DNA from: Sphingomonas ginsenosidimutans
GTDB lineage: Bacteria; Pseudomonadota; Alphaproteobacteria; Sphingomonadales; Sphingomonadaceae
Assembly: GCF_002374835.1 (NCBI RefSeq)
Contig: NZ_NWVD01000006.1
Location: 1 to 64,000, forward strand
DNA: 64,000 nucleotides
Reading direction: 5' to 3'
Positions 17,141 through 32,100 of the stretch are shown here, one piece after another; position 1 is the stretch's first letter, and every line of letters starts with the position of its first letter. Both the position numbers and the translations under genes were made by a program. The notes beneath the pieces were generated by a model that was not told the DNA's origin, ran no database searches, and saw only the letters and a list, made by a program, of their open reading frames with translations.

Positions 17141-20100
17141 ATGGCAGGCAACGCGACCAAATCTCCCGCAGGGCCGACGGGTGGCAAGACCGGCCCGGTC
17201 GCGCTCACGACAGCGCACGCCGTCGAAGGGGCACCTGGCGTCGATCCAGCGGTGACCGCGTCGGTGGGAGCGGAGATCAAGTCGCTCTCCGCGCTGAAGG
17301 TCGTCCAGCTCGGACCGGACGGACACGCCAAGCTCGACATCCCGTATTCGCCGTTCAAGGCGCAGATCGTCGACGTCGACATCGTGCTGGTCTTCGCCGA
17401 CGGCAGCCGCATCGTCATTCCGGGCATGGCGCTGACATCCTTTTCGGGTCAGTCGGTCGCGATCGATTTCCTCGACAAGAGCTTCACCGCGTCCGACCTG
17501 ATCGGCACGGTCGGCGAGATCAAGGAACAGAGCCAGCTGTTCAAGCTGAACCTGTCGTCGGAAGTCGCGGACAAGCCGGCGAAGGAAGCACCCGACGAGA
17601 AGACCAAGTCGCCCGAGGTCCAGCCGCAGGACGCCACCCAGGCGCAGGAAGCGGAGCAGAAGCAGGAGAACGAGCGGCACACGTCCGACGAACAGAGCAA
17701 GCGGCTGACCGAGAAGCTCAGCGATACGCTCGCTTCCTCCGCCCCGCCGCCCAGCCCGGCGCCGGCGCCCAGTTCGTCGACCCCGTCCGACGGCAAGAAC
17801 AACGGATCGGGTTCGGGCATCGGGCTGGGCAAGCTGGTGCCCACGCTGAATTTCGAGCTGTTCAACAAGGAAGGCGTCAAGACCGCCACCGAGGGCAAGG
17901 TCAACGTCGTCACCGGATCGACCGGCGGCACCGGTTCGTCGACCAGCGTCAACTATACCGCACAGTCCGCGCGCGAGACGATCACCGGCACCGGCAGCGC
18001 CGACCGCATCTATGCCGACAGCCCCGCGCAGGCGCCGTCGGGCACGTCGCTGCGCACGCTGCACGTCAGCGCGATGGTGCCGGCCAAGGGCATCTCGCTG
18101 CTCCAGGTGCTCGTGCCTTCGCTGCCCGAAGGCTATGCGGTCGAAAATGCGAAGCTGACCGACAAGGGCTGGGTCATCACGGCTGAGCAGGGCAATATCA
18201 AGGTCGTCACCAGCTATACCGATGCCAACGGCGTCCTGGTGACCTATCCGACGAGCGAGACGCATTTCAGCTTCGACATCCAGCTGACCTATGCGCTGCC
18301 GGATGCGGGCAAGGCCCCGGCGGCGAACGGCTTCCAGTCCGAATTCTTCCTGCCCGTTGACCTGGGGCTGTCGACCGACGGCACCAATTATACCTATGCC
18401 GTCGAGGTATCCTCGCGCTTCGGCATCAAGGTGGTCACCGGCGATGCGGACATGAAGGCGACCGATCCGGTCACCGGTGCGCCGATCTACGTGCTGTTTT
18501 CCAACCCGCCGGGCAATATCATCGACGCCGGTGACGGCGACGACGTGGTGATCGCGGGTGCCGGCGCCGACCAGATCGAGGGCGGCGGCGGGACCGACAC
18601 GGTCAGCTACGAAATGTCCAATGTCGCGGTTACCGCGGACCTGAAGGCGGGCGCGGGCAAGGGCGGCTATGCCGAGGGCGATACCTATACCCGTGTCGAG
18701 AATCTGACCGGATCGGCGTTCAACGACACGCTGACCGGCAACGACGGCGACAATGTCATCGACGGCGGCGCGGGCGCGGACACGATCGACGGCGGCGCGG
18801 GGAGCGACACGGTTTCCTATGCCGCGGCCTTCCTGCGCGAGAAGGGCACGCCGAAGGATCCGCTGAAGGGCGTCGAGGTCCATCTGGACGGCACGGTATC
18901 GCATGGCGGCGACGCCGAGGGCGACAAGCTGACCAATGTCGAGCACGTCATCGGTTCGGATCGCAACGACGCGCTGTACGGCGCGGCGTCGGCGGACACG
19001 CTGGATGGCGGCAAGGGCGACGACCTGCTGGTCGGCGGCGGCGGCGCGGACGTGCTGAAGGGCGGCGAAGGGACTGACACCGCCAGCTATGCCGCGTCGT
19101 CGGCGGCGGTCACCGCCTATCTGGACGGGACCGCGGGCACCGGTGCCGACGCGCAGGGCGACACGTTGTCGGGGATAGAGAATCTGGTCGGATCGGCGTT
19201 CGACGACACGCTGGTCGGCGACGATCAGGACAATGTGCTGACCGGCGGCGCCGGGGCCGACAGGATCGACGGCGGCGCCGGTATCGACAGCGCGACCTTC
19301 GCCGACAGCAAGGTCGGCGTGACCGTCTATCTCGACGGCCGCGAGGGCGCGGGCGGCGATGCGCAGGGCGATACCTATGTCCGGGTCGAGCGGCTGACCG
19401 GATCGGCCTTCGACGACCGGCTGGTCGGCGATGCGGCCGCCAATATGCTGACCGGCGGTGCGGGCGATGACGTGCTGGAGGGCGCGGGTGGCGCCGATGT
19501 GCTGGATGGCGGCGAGGGCTTCGACATTGCCAGCTACGCCGGGGCGAGCGCGGGGGTGCGCGCGGCGCTGGACGGATCGGCGATGACCGGGGATGCGGCG
19601 GGCGACAGGCTGACCGCGATCGAGGGGCTGGAAGGCTCCGCGTTCGACGACACGCTGGTCGGCGACGAGGGCGACAACCGGCTGAGCGGCGGCGCGGGCG
19701 ACGACGTACTGGTCGGCGGCGGCGGCACGGACCGGCTGGACGGCGGCGACGGCGTCGACGTGGCGGACTATTCCGGGTCGCGCGCGGCGGTGACCGTCCG
19801 ACTGGACGGCACGGCGGGCAGCGGCGGCGATGCGCAGGGCGATATGCTGACCCGCGTCGAGAACCTGACCGGATCGGCGTTCGACGACACGCTGTCCGGC
19901 GATGGCGGGGCGAACGTACTGAGTGGCGGGGCGGGCGACGACACGCTGGTCGGCGGCGGCGGGGCGGACGTGCTGGACGGCGGGCGCGGCCGCGACGCCG
20001 CGGACTATTCCGCGTCCGCCGCCGGCGTCACCGTCGGGCTCGACGGTCAGGCGGGGCGCGGCGGCGATGCCGAGGGCGACCGGCTGACGGGAATCGAGGA

Positions 20101-23100
20101 ACTGCGCGGCTCGACCTTCGCCGACGTGCTGACCGGCAGCAGCGGCGATGACACGCTGCGCGGCGGGGCGGGCGACGACCTGCTGATCGGCGGACTGGGC
20201 GCGGACACGCTGGACGGTGGCGCGGGCTTCGACACCGCCGATTATTCGGACACGACCGCGGGTATCCAAGTCTATCTGGACGGGCGCGAATCGACCGGCA
20301 ACGCGGCCGGCGACCATCTGGTGGCGGTCGAGCGGGTGCTGGGCGGCAGCTTCGACGACCTGCTGGTCGGTGACGCCGCCGACAATGTGCTGGCCGGCGG
20401 GGCCGGCGACGACGTGCTGGCGGGGGGCGGCGGCGCCGACACGCTGGACGGTGGCGCGGGCCGCGACGTGGCCGATTACGGCGCCTCGACCGCGGCGGTG
20501 ACGGTGGACCTGTCGACGGGCATCGGCCGCGGCGGCGACGCCGAGGGTGACCGGCTGACCGGGATCGAGGATCTGCGCGGGTCGGCGGGCGATGACGTGC
20601 TGACGGGTGATGCGTCCGACAACCGGCTGTCGGGCGGGGCGGGCGCCGATATGCTGATCGGCGGCGCGGGCAACGACACCGCCGATTACGCGACCTCCGC
20701 CAGCGGGGTGACGGTCGCGCTGGACGGCACGACCGGGCGCGGCGGCGATGCGCAGGGCGATACGCTGAGCGGTATCGAAACGCTGGTCGGGTCGGCGTTC
20801 GACGACGTGCTGGGCGGCGATTCGGGCGCGAACACGCTGTCGGGTGGCGCGGGGGACGACCGGTTGTCGGGCGGCGGCGGGGCCGACCGGCTGGTCGGCG
20901 GCGCCGGCACCGACATCGCCGATTACGCCGCTTCGGGCACCGGGGTCGATATCGGGTTGGACGGCGGCGCCAATCATGGCGGCGATGCCGAAGGCGACGT
21001 GTTCGACGGGATCGAGGGGCTGTCGGGTTCGGCGTTCGCCGACCGGCTGCGCGGTTCGGCGGGCGCCGACGTGCTATTCGGGCAGGGCGGCGACGATCGC
21101 ATCGACGGATCACTGGGCGCCGACCGGATCGACGGCGGCACCGGGTTCGACACGATCGATTACTCCGCATCGACCGCGGCGGTCAGCGTCGACCTGACGA
21201 CCGGCGCCGGCGCCGGCGGCCTGGCGGGCGGCGATACCCTGGTGTCGATCGAGGAGGTGACCGCCACCGCCTTCAACGACCAGCTGCGCGGATCGGGCGC
21301 GGACGAGCTGCTGTCCGGCGGCGCGGGCGACGACCAGCTGGCGGGGCTGGGCGGCGCCGATACGCTGGACGGCGGCGCGGGCTATGACACTGCGAGCTAC
21401 GCCGAATCGGGCGCGGGCGTGCAAATCGCGATGGATGGCAGCGTCGGCGCCGGTGGCGATGCCGAGGGCGACCGCCTGATCGCGATCGAGCGTGTGGTCG
21501 GTTCTGCCTTCGACGATGCGATCACCGGTACCGCTGCGGGCGACATGATCCTGGGCGGCGCGGGCGCGGACGTGCTGTCGGGCCAGGGTGGCGACGATGT
21601 ACTGGAAGGCGGCAGCGGCGACGACCAGCTGCTGGGCGGCGCCGGCGTCGACACGCTGCGCGGCGGCGAGGGCAACGACACGTTGGCCGGCGGCGCCGAC
21701 GCCGACGTGCTGGCCGGCGGCAGCGGGCTGGACACCGCCGACTATTCGGCATCGGCTGACGCGGTGCGCATCGACCTGAACGACGGCATCGGCCATGGCG
21801 GCGATGCCGAGGGGGATACCCTGTCCGGGATTGAGAACCTGACCGGATCGGCGGGGAACGACCGGCTGACCGGCGACGGCAATGCCAATGTCCTGACCGG
21901 CGGGGCGGGCGACGATTATCTGACCGGCGGCGCGGGCGCCGATACGCTGGCGGGCGGCACCGGCATCGACACAGCCGATTACTCGACGTCCGGATCGGGC
22001 GTATCGGTCGACCTGGCGACCGGCTTTGCGCAGTTCGGCGATGCCGAGGGCGACCGGTTGTCGGGCATCGAGAATGTTATCGGCTCGGCGCACGGCGACC
22101 AGTTGCGCGCGGCCGTGACCGGGAGCATTCTAACCGGCGGCGCGGGCGACGACATGCTGATCGCCGGGCGCGGCGCCGACGTGATCGCGGGCGGCACCGG
22201 TATCGATACCGCGAGCTTCGCCGGTTCCGCGGCGGGGGTGACCGTCAACCTGGCGACCGGGCTTGCCGATGGCGGCGACGCGACCGGCGACGTGCTGATC
22301 GGGGTGGAGAACCTGGCCGGTTCGTCATTCGACGACGTCCTGTCCGGTACCGAGGCGGGCAGCACGATCGACGGCGGTGCGGGCGACGACCGGCTGGCCG
22401 GCGGCGCCGGCGACGACACGCTGATCGGCGGCACCGACGACGACATGCTGGACGGCGGCGCGGGCGCCGACAATCTTCAGGGCGGGTCCGGCTTCGACAC
22501 CGCCGACTATCACCGGTCGACCGTGGCGGTGGACGTGAACCTGGCGACGGGTGTCGGCCGGCGCGGCGATGCCGAGGGCGACCGGCTGACCGGGATCGAG
22601 GCGCTGACCGGCAGTGCGCAGGGTGACACGCTGACGGGCAATGCGGGCGCCAATACGCTGGACGGCGGCGCGGGCGACGACATGCTGGTTGGCGCCGCGG
22701 GCGCGGATATCCTGCGCGGCGGCGACGGGTTCGATACCGCCGATTACCGGGCGTCGGGGGCGGCGGTGGTCGTCAACCTGACCACCGGGGCAAATGCGGG
22801 CGGCGACGCGCTGGGCGATATCCTGGACGGGATCGAGCAGGTGCTCGGCTCCGCGTTCGACGATGTACTGACCGCTGCCGCGGGTCGGGAGACGCTGCGC
22901 GGCGGGCATGGCAACGATACGCTGGCCGGCGGCGCGGGGGCCGACGTGCTGGACGGCGGCGACGGCACCGATACCGCGGACTATTCCGCGTCGCTGGACG
23001 GGGTGCAGGTCGACCTGTCCGTCGGCCTTGCGCATTTCGGCGATGCCGAGGGCGACACGTTGGTCGAGATCGAGAACGTGACCGGTTCCGCCGAGGACGA

Positions 23101-26100
23101 CACGCTGATCGGCGACGACGGCGACAACGTCCTGATGGGCGGGTCGGGCGACGACCTGCTGGACGGCGCGGCGGGCGACGATACGCTGCGCGGCGGCTCG
23201 GGCGACGACGTCCTGACTGGCGGCGCGGGAGCGGACATCATCCAGGGCGGCGACGGCTTCGACACCGCCGACTATTCCGGTTCGCAGGGCGGCGTGACCG
23301 TCAACCTGACCAGCCAGCGCGGCACCGGCGGCGATGCCGATGGCGACATGCTGACAGCGATCGAGGCGGTGATCGGTAGCGTGCACGATGACGTGCTGAT
23401 TGGTACGGCGGGTGTCAACGCGCTGATCGGTGGCGCGGGCGATGACGTGATCCAGGGCGGCGCCGGCGGTGACGTGCTGGACGGCGGCGCGGGCAACGAC
23501 ACGCTCGACTATGCCACGTCCGCGACCGCGGTCAGCGTCAACCTGGCGACCGGGCTGGCGCAGGGCGGCGATGCGCAGGGCGACCTGGTCGTTCGGTTCG
23601 AGAACCTAATGGGGTCCGACTTCGACGACGTGCTGACCGGCGATGCGGGTGCCAACCGGCTGCGCGGCGGGGCGGGCGACGACCGGCTGGCCGGCGCCGC
23701 CGGGGCCGACGTGCTGGATGGCGGCGCGGGCAGCGATACCGCGGACTATGCGGCGTCGGGCGCGGCGGTGACGATCGACCTGGCGGCCGGCACGGCATCG
23801 GGCGGCGATGCGAATGGCGATACATTGGTGTCGATCGAGAATGCGATCGGTTCGGCGCATGACGATATCATCAAGGCCGCTGCCGCCGGCTCCGTGATCG
23901 CGGGCGGGGCGGGCGACGACGCCATCGCCGCCGGTGCCGGTGCGGATACGCTGGACGGCGGGCAGGGCGAGGATCGCGTCGATTATTCGGCGTCGTCCGC
24001 CGGGGTCACCGTCAATCTGGCGACGGGCAGCGGCGCGGGCGGCGATGCCGCGGGCGACCGCTACACTGCGATCGAGGACGTGACCGGCAGCGCCTTCGCC
24101 GACCGGCTGACCGGCGATGCGGGGGGCAACCGGCTGAGCGGCGGCGCGGGCGACGACGTGATCGCCGGCGGCGGCGGTGGCGACGAGATCGACGGCGGCA
24201 GCGGGTTCGACACGCTGGATTACGGCGCGTCGGTGCAGGGCGTGACGATTGATTTCGCCAGCGGCACCGGGCAGGGCGGCGACGCGCAGGGCGACAGCTT
24301 CACCGGGATCGAGGCTGTGATCGGCAGCGGATCGGCCGACCGTTTCGTCGGCGATGCGCACGCGCATGTCGTCCGCGCGCAGGGCGGCGACGATACGCTG
24401 GTGGCGGGCGCGGGTGCGGAGACGTTCGACGGCGGATCGGGCAGCGACACCGTCGATTATTCCGCGTCGACCGCCGGCGTGACGATCGACCTTGCTAGCG
24501 GCACGGCCGGCGGCGGCTTCGCGCAGGGCGACGTGCTGAGCGCCGTCGAAGGGGTGATCGGCAGCGATTTCGACGACGTGCTGACCGGATCGGCCAGCGC
24601 CAATGCGATCGCCGGCGGCGCGGGCAACGATATCGTCCGCGGCGGCGCCGGGGCGGACACGCTGGACGGCGGCGCGGGAGTCGACCTGCTCGACTATTCC
24701 ACCTCGTCCAGCGGGGTGACCGTCAACCTGACCACCGGCTTGGCCGCTGGCGGCGATGCGGCGGGCGACCAGATCAGCGGGTTCGAGGATATCCTGGGGT
24801 CCGCGCAGGCCGACAGTCTGACCGGTGACGGCGGCAGCAACCGCCTGACCGGCGGGGCGGGCGGCGACGTACTGGCCGGCCTGGGCGGTGCGGACGTGCT
24901 GGACGGCGGCGCGGGCGACGACACCGCCGATTATTCGGCATCGGGCGCGGGTGTGACCGTCGATCTGGCGACGGGCATCGGGGCCGGCGGCGACGCGGCC
25001 GGCGATACGCTGATCTCGATCGAGAAGGTGATCGGTTCCGCCTTCGTCGACCGGCTGAGCGGCGGCGCGGGCGCGGATACGCTGGTGGCGGGCGCGGGCG
25101 ACGACGTGGTGCTTGGCAGCCTGGGCGCGGACAGCCTGACCGGCGGGGACGGCGTCGACACGGTCGATTACTCGGCGTCCACGCCCGGCGTCCGCGTCGA
25201 CCTGGGCAGCGGTACCGGCGTCGGCGGGTTCGCCGATGGCGATACGCTGCGCGAGATCGAGAATGCGATCGGCACCGCCGGCGACGACGTGCTGGTCGGC
25301 AATGGCGGCGCCAACACGCTGACCGGCGGCGCGGGGGCGGACATGCTGGACGGCGGCGCGGGCGCCGACACGCTGGACGGCGGGCTGGGCGACGACGTGC
25401 TGCGCGGTGGTTCGGGGGCGGACGTGCTGCGCGGCGGTGCCGGGTTCGACACGATCGACTATGCAACGTCGGGAGCGGGCGTCACCATCGACCTGCAGAA
25501 CGGGACCGCTGCCGGCGGCGATGCCAGCGGCGATGTCATCTCCGACATCGAGCGCGCCGTCGGTTCGGCCTATGACGACCTGCTGCAGGCCGCGGCGGTC
25601 GGATCGACGCTGGAAGGCAATGCGGGCGCGGACACGCTGCGCGGCAATGTCGGGGACGACATGCTGCGCGGCGGCGACGGCGACGACCTGTTGGTAGGCA
25701 ACGTCGGCGCGGACGAACTGGACGGCGGCAGCGGCGTTGACACCGCCGATTATTCGGCATCGGCGCAGGGCGTGGCGGTCAATCTGGCGCTGGGCACCGG
25801 CATCGGCGGCGACGCCGATGGCGATATCCTGCGCGGGATCGAGCGGGTGATCGGCTCGGCGGGCAACGATACGCTGACCGGCGACGCGGCGGTCAACACG
25901 CTGCTGGCCGGGGCCGGCGACGACATGCTGGACGGCGGCGCGGGAGCGGACATGCTGGACGGCGGCGCGGGCAGCGATACCGCCAGCTATGCCGGATCGG
26001 CCGCGGGTGTCGCGGTCAGCCTGACCACCGGCACCGGCATGGGCGGCGATGCGCAGGGCGACACGCTAACCCGGATCGAGCATCTGGTCGGATCGGCCCT

Positions 26101-29100
26101 TGCCGATACGCTGACGGGCGATGCGGCGGACAACCGGCTGACCGGCGGTGCGGGTGACGACGCGTTGGCCGGGCTGGGCGGGGCGGACACGCTGGACGGC
26201 GGCGCGGGCAGCGACACGGTCGATTACTCGGCGTCGGCCACCGGCGTCACGCTGGACCTGGCGACCGGCACGGCGACGGGCGGCGATGCGCAGGGCGATA
26301 CGCTGATCTCGATCGAGAACGCCATTGGTACCGCCTTCGCCGACGTGATCCAGGCGGCCGTGGCGGGCAGCACGATGCTGGGCGGCGGTGGCGACGATCG
26401 GCTGGTGGCCGGCGAGGGCGCGGACGTGCTGGACGGCGGCACCGGCACCGATATCGCCGATTATTCCGGATCGACCGCGCGGGTGACCGTCAATCTGGCC
26501 AGCGGCGTCAACAGCGGCGGCTATGCGCAGGGCGACGTACTGCGGTCGATCGAACAGGTCGTCGGCTCAGACTTCAACGACACGCTGACCGGCGACGCGA
26601 GCGCCAATATCCTGACCGCCGGCGCGGGCGACGATATGCTGGAAGGCGGCGCAGGCGCCGACCGGCTGGACGGCGGCGCGGGGATCGACACCGCCAGCTA
26701 CGCCGGCGCGACCGGCGGCGTCACGGTCAGTCTGGCGACCGGGACCGGCACGGCGGGCGATGCCGCCGGCGACATGCTGGTCGATATCGAGAATCTGACG
26801 GGTTCCGCCTTCGCCGACCGGCTGACCGGCGATGCAGGCGTAAACGTCCTGACCGGCGGCGCCGGCGACGACGTGCTGGCCGGGCTGGGCGGCGCGGATG
26901 CGCTGGACGGCGGCACCGGCAGCAACACCGCCGATTACGCGGCGTCGACCGCGGCGGTGCAGGTCAATCTAAGCACGGGGTCGCTTTCCGCCAGCCAGAT
27001 CATCGGCGGCACGATCCAGGCGGGCACCGGGCTGGGCGGCGACGCGCAGGGCGACACGCTGACCAATATCCAGAACCTGATCGGTTCCGCCTATGGCGAC
27101 TATCTGATCGCGGGCACCGGCGGGCGGATCTCCGGCGGTGTGGGTGCCGACTTCATCGTGGCGGGTGCCGGCGCCGATGCGATCGACGGCGGTGCCGATG
27201 TCGACGTGGTCAATTATGTGCGATCGAACGCGGGCGTGACCGTGAACCTGACGCTGGGCACCGGCATTGGTGGCTTTGCGCAGGGCGACACGCTGGCGTC
27301 GGTAGAAAGCATCTACGGATCGAATTATGCCGACGTGCTGACCGGGACGGCCGGCGCCAACAACATCACCGGCGCCAACGGCGACGACACCATCGAAGGG
27401 CTGAGCGGTGCGGACACGCTGACTGGAGGAAACGGCTTCGACACGGTCACCTATGCCGGTTCGGGCAGCGGTGTCACCGTCGACCTGACCCTGACGACGG
27501 CGCAGACGTCGGGCGGGGATGCGGCGGGCGACGTGCTGAGCGGGTTCGAGAAGCTGATCGGGTCGGCCTATGCCGACCGGCTGATCGCGGCGACGACGGG
27601 CAGCACGCTGGTCGGCGGCGCGGGCAATGACGTGCTGGTCGCCGGAGCGGGGGCCGACGTGATCGAAGGCGGACTGGACAATGACGCGGTCGATTACGCC
27701 GCGTCGACCGCCGGCGTCGTCGTCAACCTGGCGACCGGCGTCCTATCGGGCGGCTATGCGCAGGGCGACCACCTGACCGGCATCGAGAATGCGATCGGTT
27801 CCGCTTATGCCGATCAACTGACGGGCGACGGCGGGGCGAACGTCCTGACCGGCGGCGCGGGCGACGACGTGCTGGACGGCGGCGCGGGCGCCGATACGGT
27901 GGACGGCGGCGCCGGGATCGACACCGCGGACTATTCCGCCTCGATCGGCGCGGTCGCGGTCAATCTGACGACAGGGATCGGTTCGGGCGGCAATGCCGAT
28001 GGCGACGTGCTGGTCGCGATCGAGAACCTGACCGGCGGCGTGGGGAACGACGCGCTGACCGGCAGCGCGGCGGCGAACCTGCTGCGCGGCGGCGCGGGCG
28101 ACGACGTGCTGGCCGGGCTGGGCGGGGCGGACACGATCGACGGCGGGTCGGGCAACAACACCGCCGATTACGGCGCATCCGGTTCCGCCGTCTACGTCGA
28201 CCTGGCGTCCTTCGCGATCGCGACGCCGGCGGGATCGGTAACCGGCGCGATGGCGCGCGGCGGCGATGCCGAGGGTGACGTGCTGAGCAACATCCAGAAC
28301 GTCATCGGTTCGGCCTATGACGACATTCTGGCGGCGTCCTCCACAGGCGGGAAGCTTTCGGGCGGCGCGGGCGACGACGATCTCGTCGCCAATGCCGGTG
28401 CCGATCGGTTCGACGGCGGTGCGGGCACAGGCGACGTCGTCAACTACGTCATGAGCAATACCGCCGTGACCGTGAACCTGACCACCGGGCTGGGTTCGGG
28501 CGGGTTTGCCGAGGGCGATACCTATGTCGCGGTCGAGGGCGTCTATGGGTCGACCGCCGATGACCTGCTGATCGGCGACAGCGGGGCGAACCTCATCAAG
28601 GGCAATGGCGGCAACGACGTCATCGAGGGCAAGGGCGGCGCCGACCGGCTGGAAGGCGGCGCCGGCACCGACACCGCTTCCTATGCCGGTTCGAACGCGG
28701 GCGTGACGGTCGACCTGGCGCTGGCGACGGCGCAGCAGTCCGCAGGGGATGCGTCGGGCGACATATTGTCCGAATTCGAGAACGTTCTGGGTTCGGCCCT
28801 GAACGACACGCTGACCGGCGATGCGAACGCCAACGTCCTGACGGGCGGCGCGGGCAATGACGTGCTGCAGGGCGGGGGCGGGGCCGATACACTGGACGGA
28901 GGCGCCGGCACCGATACCGCCAGCTATGCCGCATCGAGCGACGCGGTGACGGTCGACCTGCGCGTCACGACGGCGCAGACATCCACTGGCGATGCCTCGG
29001 GCGACCTGCTGGTCGAGATCGAGAATCTGACGGGTTCGGCGTTCGGCGACGTGCTGATCGGTGATGCCGGCGACAACGCGCTGGCCGGTGGCGACGGCGA

Positions 29101-32100
29101 CGACATGCTGGACGGGCTGGAGGGCGCGGACACGATCGACGGCGGTGCGGGGATCGACACCGTCAGCTATGCCGGGTCGCAGGACGCGGTTGCGGTCAAC
29201 CTTACCACCAACGTCAACACCGGCGGGGATGCCGGAGGCGACCTGCTGTCCAATGTCGAAAATGTAACCGGTTCGGCCTTCAACGACGTGCTGACCGGCG
29301 ATGCCGCTGCCAACACGCTGCTGGGCGGCGACGGTGACGACGTGCTGGCGGGCATGGCGGGCGCGGACGTGATCGACGGCGGCGCGGGCAACAACACTGC
29401 CGACTATTCGGGGTCGGGTGCGGGCGTGGCGGTCAACATCAACGCTTCCTGGGTGGGGTCGCCGCCGGTCAGCACTGGCCCCGCCCTCACGGTCAATCCC
29501 AACAGCGGCGTGGGCGGGGATGCCGAGGGCGATACGCTGACCAATATCCGCAACGTCATTGGATCGGCGTTCAACGACTATCTCTATGCCAACGACACCG
29601 GCGGCCGGCTGGATGCCGGCGCCGGCGACGACTATCTGGTCGCCGGCAGCGGCGCGGACAATCTGGTCGGCGGTGCGGGCAGCGATACCGTTTCCTATGG
29701 CCGTTCGAACGCGGCGGTGACGATCAATCTGGCGACCGGCGCGGTATCCGGCGGGTTCGCCGCGGGCGACGTGCTGACCGGGATCGAGAACGTCAACGGA
29801 TCGAACCTCAACGACGTCCTGACGGGCGACGCCTACGCGAACACCATCAAGGGTTCGACCGGCAACGACATCATCGACGGCGGCGCCGGCAACGACACGC
29901 TCGATGGTGGCGACAATAACGACACGATCAGCTACGCCAGCGCCACGAGCGGCATACGCACCATCGTCAATTACTACGTCACCGTATCGAACGTCCGCAC
30001 CTATAGTGTGGTGAATACAGTCGGCGCCGGGTCGGATATCACGTCCAATTTCGAAACCGTGATCGGTTCCGGCTTCAGCGACATCCTCAAGGGCTGGGCT
30101 TCGCTCGCCAATTTCAATGCCGGTGCCGGCAACGACCTGATCGTCGCCAATTTCAACTCCGGGACGATGGACGGCGGTTCGGGGATCGACACGGTCACTT
30201 ATCAGGAAACGAACGGGTGGGGCGGCGTGACCGTCGATCTGGCCGTCAATGCGAACTCGTCCACCAAGGCATGGGGCGGCGGGTCCACCAACGACACCAT
30301 CACCAACGTCGAGAATGTCGTCGGGAGCATCGCCAGCGACTATCTCGCCGGGGACAGCGGCGCGAACGCCCTGGACGGCGGCGTCGGAAACGACCTGCTG
30401 TTCGGCGCGGCTGGCAACGACGTGCTGTATGGCGGCGCGGGAGACGACACGCTGACGGGCGGGACCGGCGCGGATGCGCTGATCGGTGGTGCGGGCGTAG
30501 ACACGGCAAGCTGGGCCGGATCGGGCGCGGGCGTGAATGCCAATCTGGCCACGGGTGTCGCTTATGGCGGGGACGCCGGGGTGCAAGGCGCCAGCGCGGT
30601 CTATGGCAACGCCAGCCTCATCGCGGGCTGGAGCTTTTCCGAAGGAAGCGGCGCCACTTCCAACGCGATTAGCGGGGCGCAGCGCGTCACCCTGAACGAC
30701 GCCGGCTGGGTGGCCGATGGCCATGGCGGCTCGGCGCTCGATTTCACCGGCACATCGACCAGCATGGCCACCGTCGGCGCGCTCACGTTCGGCGAAAGCT
30801 TCACTGTTGTGGCGAAGGTCAACTTCGATCGCGCAGCAGGGGTGAACGAGGGGATCTTCCGCTTCGGCGCCGGCACATCGAGCAGCAGCGCAGGACAGAT
30901 CTTCCTGTCGCGCACCAGCAGCGGCGCTCTGTTCTTCGAGGTCCGCGACGGCACGACGGCGATGACCCAGGGGGTTCAGACCGCTGGGGGGCTCACCGCG
31001 GCAGAGACCTGGTACGACGTCGCGGTGACCTATCAGGCCGGTCGGATGATCATCTATCTGAACGGGGAGCTCGTCGCGTCCGCCGACAATGTCGCCACGC
31101 TGACCAACCGGAACTACACCGACAACTACCTCGGTCGCGATTATGCTTCCACGCGCGCGCTGGACGGAAAAATCGACGATTTCGCGGTCTTCAGTTCGGC
31201 GTTGACCCAGGCCGAGATTCAGCAGCTGGCAACACAGGCCAAGGGGCTGGAGGGTTCCGGGCTGGTGGCGGATACGTTGTCGGGTATCGAGAATCTGACC
31301 GGGTCCGATCATGCCGATACGCTGACCGGCGATGCCGGGGAAAACCGGCTCGACGGCGGACGAGGAAATGACACGCTGTCCGGCGGTGCGGGCGACGACG
31401 TGCTGATCGGGGGCGCGGGCGCGGACCGGCTGGACGGCGGCGCGGGAACGGACGTGGCCTCCTATGCCCTGTCCGCGACGGCGGTGACGATCAATCTGGG
31501 CAACGGCACCGCGACCGGGGGCGATGCGCAGGGCGATACGCTGACCGGTGTCGAGAATATTATCGGGTCGCTCGGCCATGACGTGCTGACCGGCGACGTC
31601 GCCGACAACCTGCTGGTCGGCGGTCTGGGCAATGACGTGATCGCGGGAGGCGACGGCGGCGACGTCATCTATGGTGATGCGGCCGGCGCGAATGACCTGC
31701 GGAACCTGATCACGTTCGGCAATGCGACCAACCTGTTGGTGAACGGAGGTTTCGACGCCTACACCGGGATCGGGCGGAACGGCACCGGAAGCCCTGCGAC
31801 CGGCAATGCGACCACCGGCTGGCAGACGGCGACCGGACAGCTGCAGATCTTCAACGGGGTGGTGCTTGCGGACGGGACGTCACTGAATCAGTCGGTACGC
31901 ATGTCGGGCGGCATAACGAACGACATCTGGCAGAATGTCACGACGGTCGCGGACGCGAACTACGTCATCAAGTTCGATCTCGGCAACTGGAGCGCCACCG
32001 ACCAGGGCCCGTTGCAGGTTCTGTTCAACGGGACGGTGATCGACACGATCAGTTCCGGCGGTACGACCAATTCGTGGACCAGCTATGCCTATACGGTGAC

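Noticed and set aside
17087..20977. Long minus-strand frame of 1,296 codons opposite the adhesin
   Set aside because: It is the antisense shadow of the repetitive, GC-biased adhesin codons; its translation is itself periodic and has no start site or known domain. The same holds for the 1,278-codon frame at 27743-31579 and the 737-codon frame at 35915-38128.
18515..31680. Regular 237-base periodicity that could suggest a CRISPR or satellite array
   Set aside because: The repeats are in-frame protein modules with codon-level variation; unit size and lack of short identical repeats with unique spacers exclude CRISPR.
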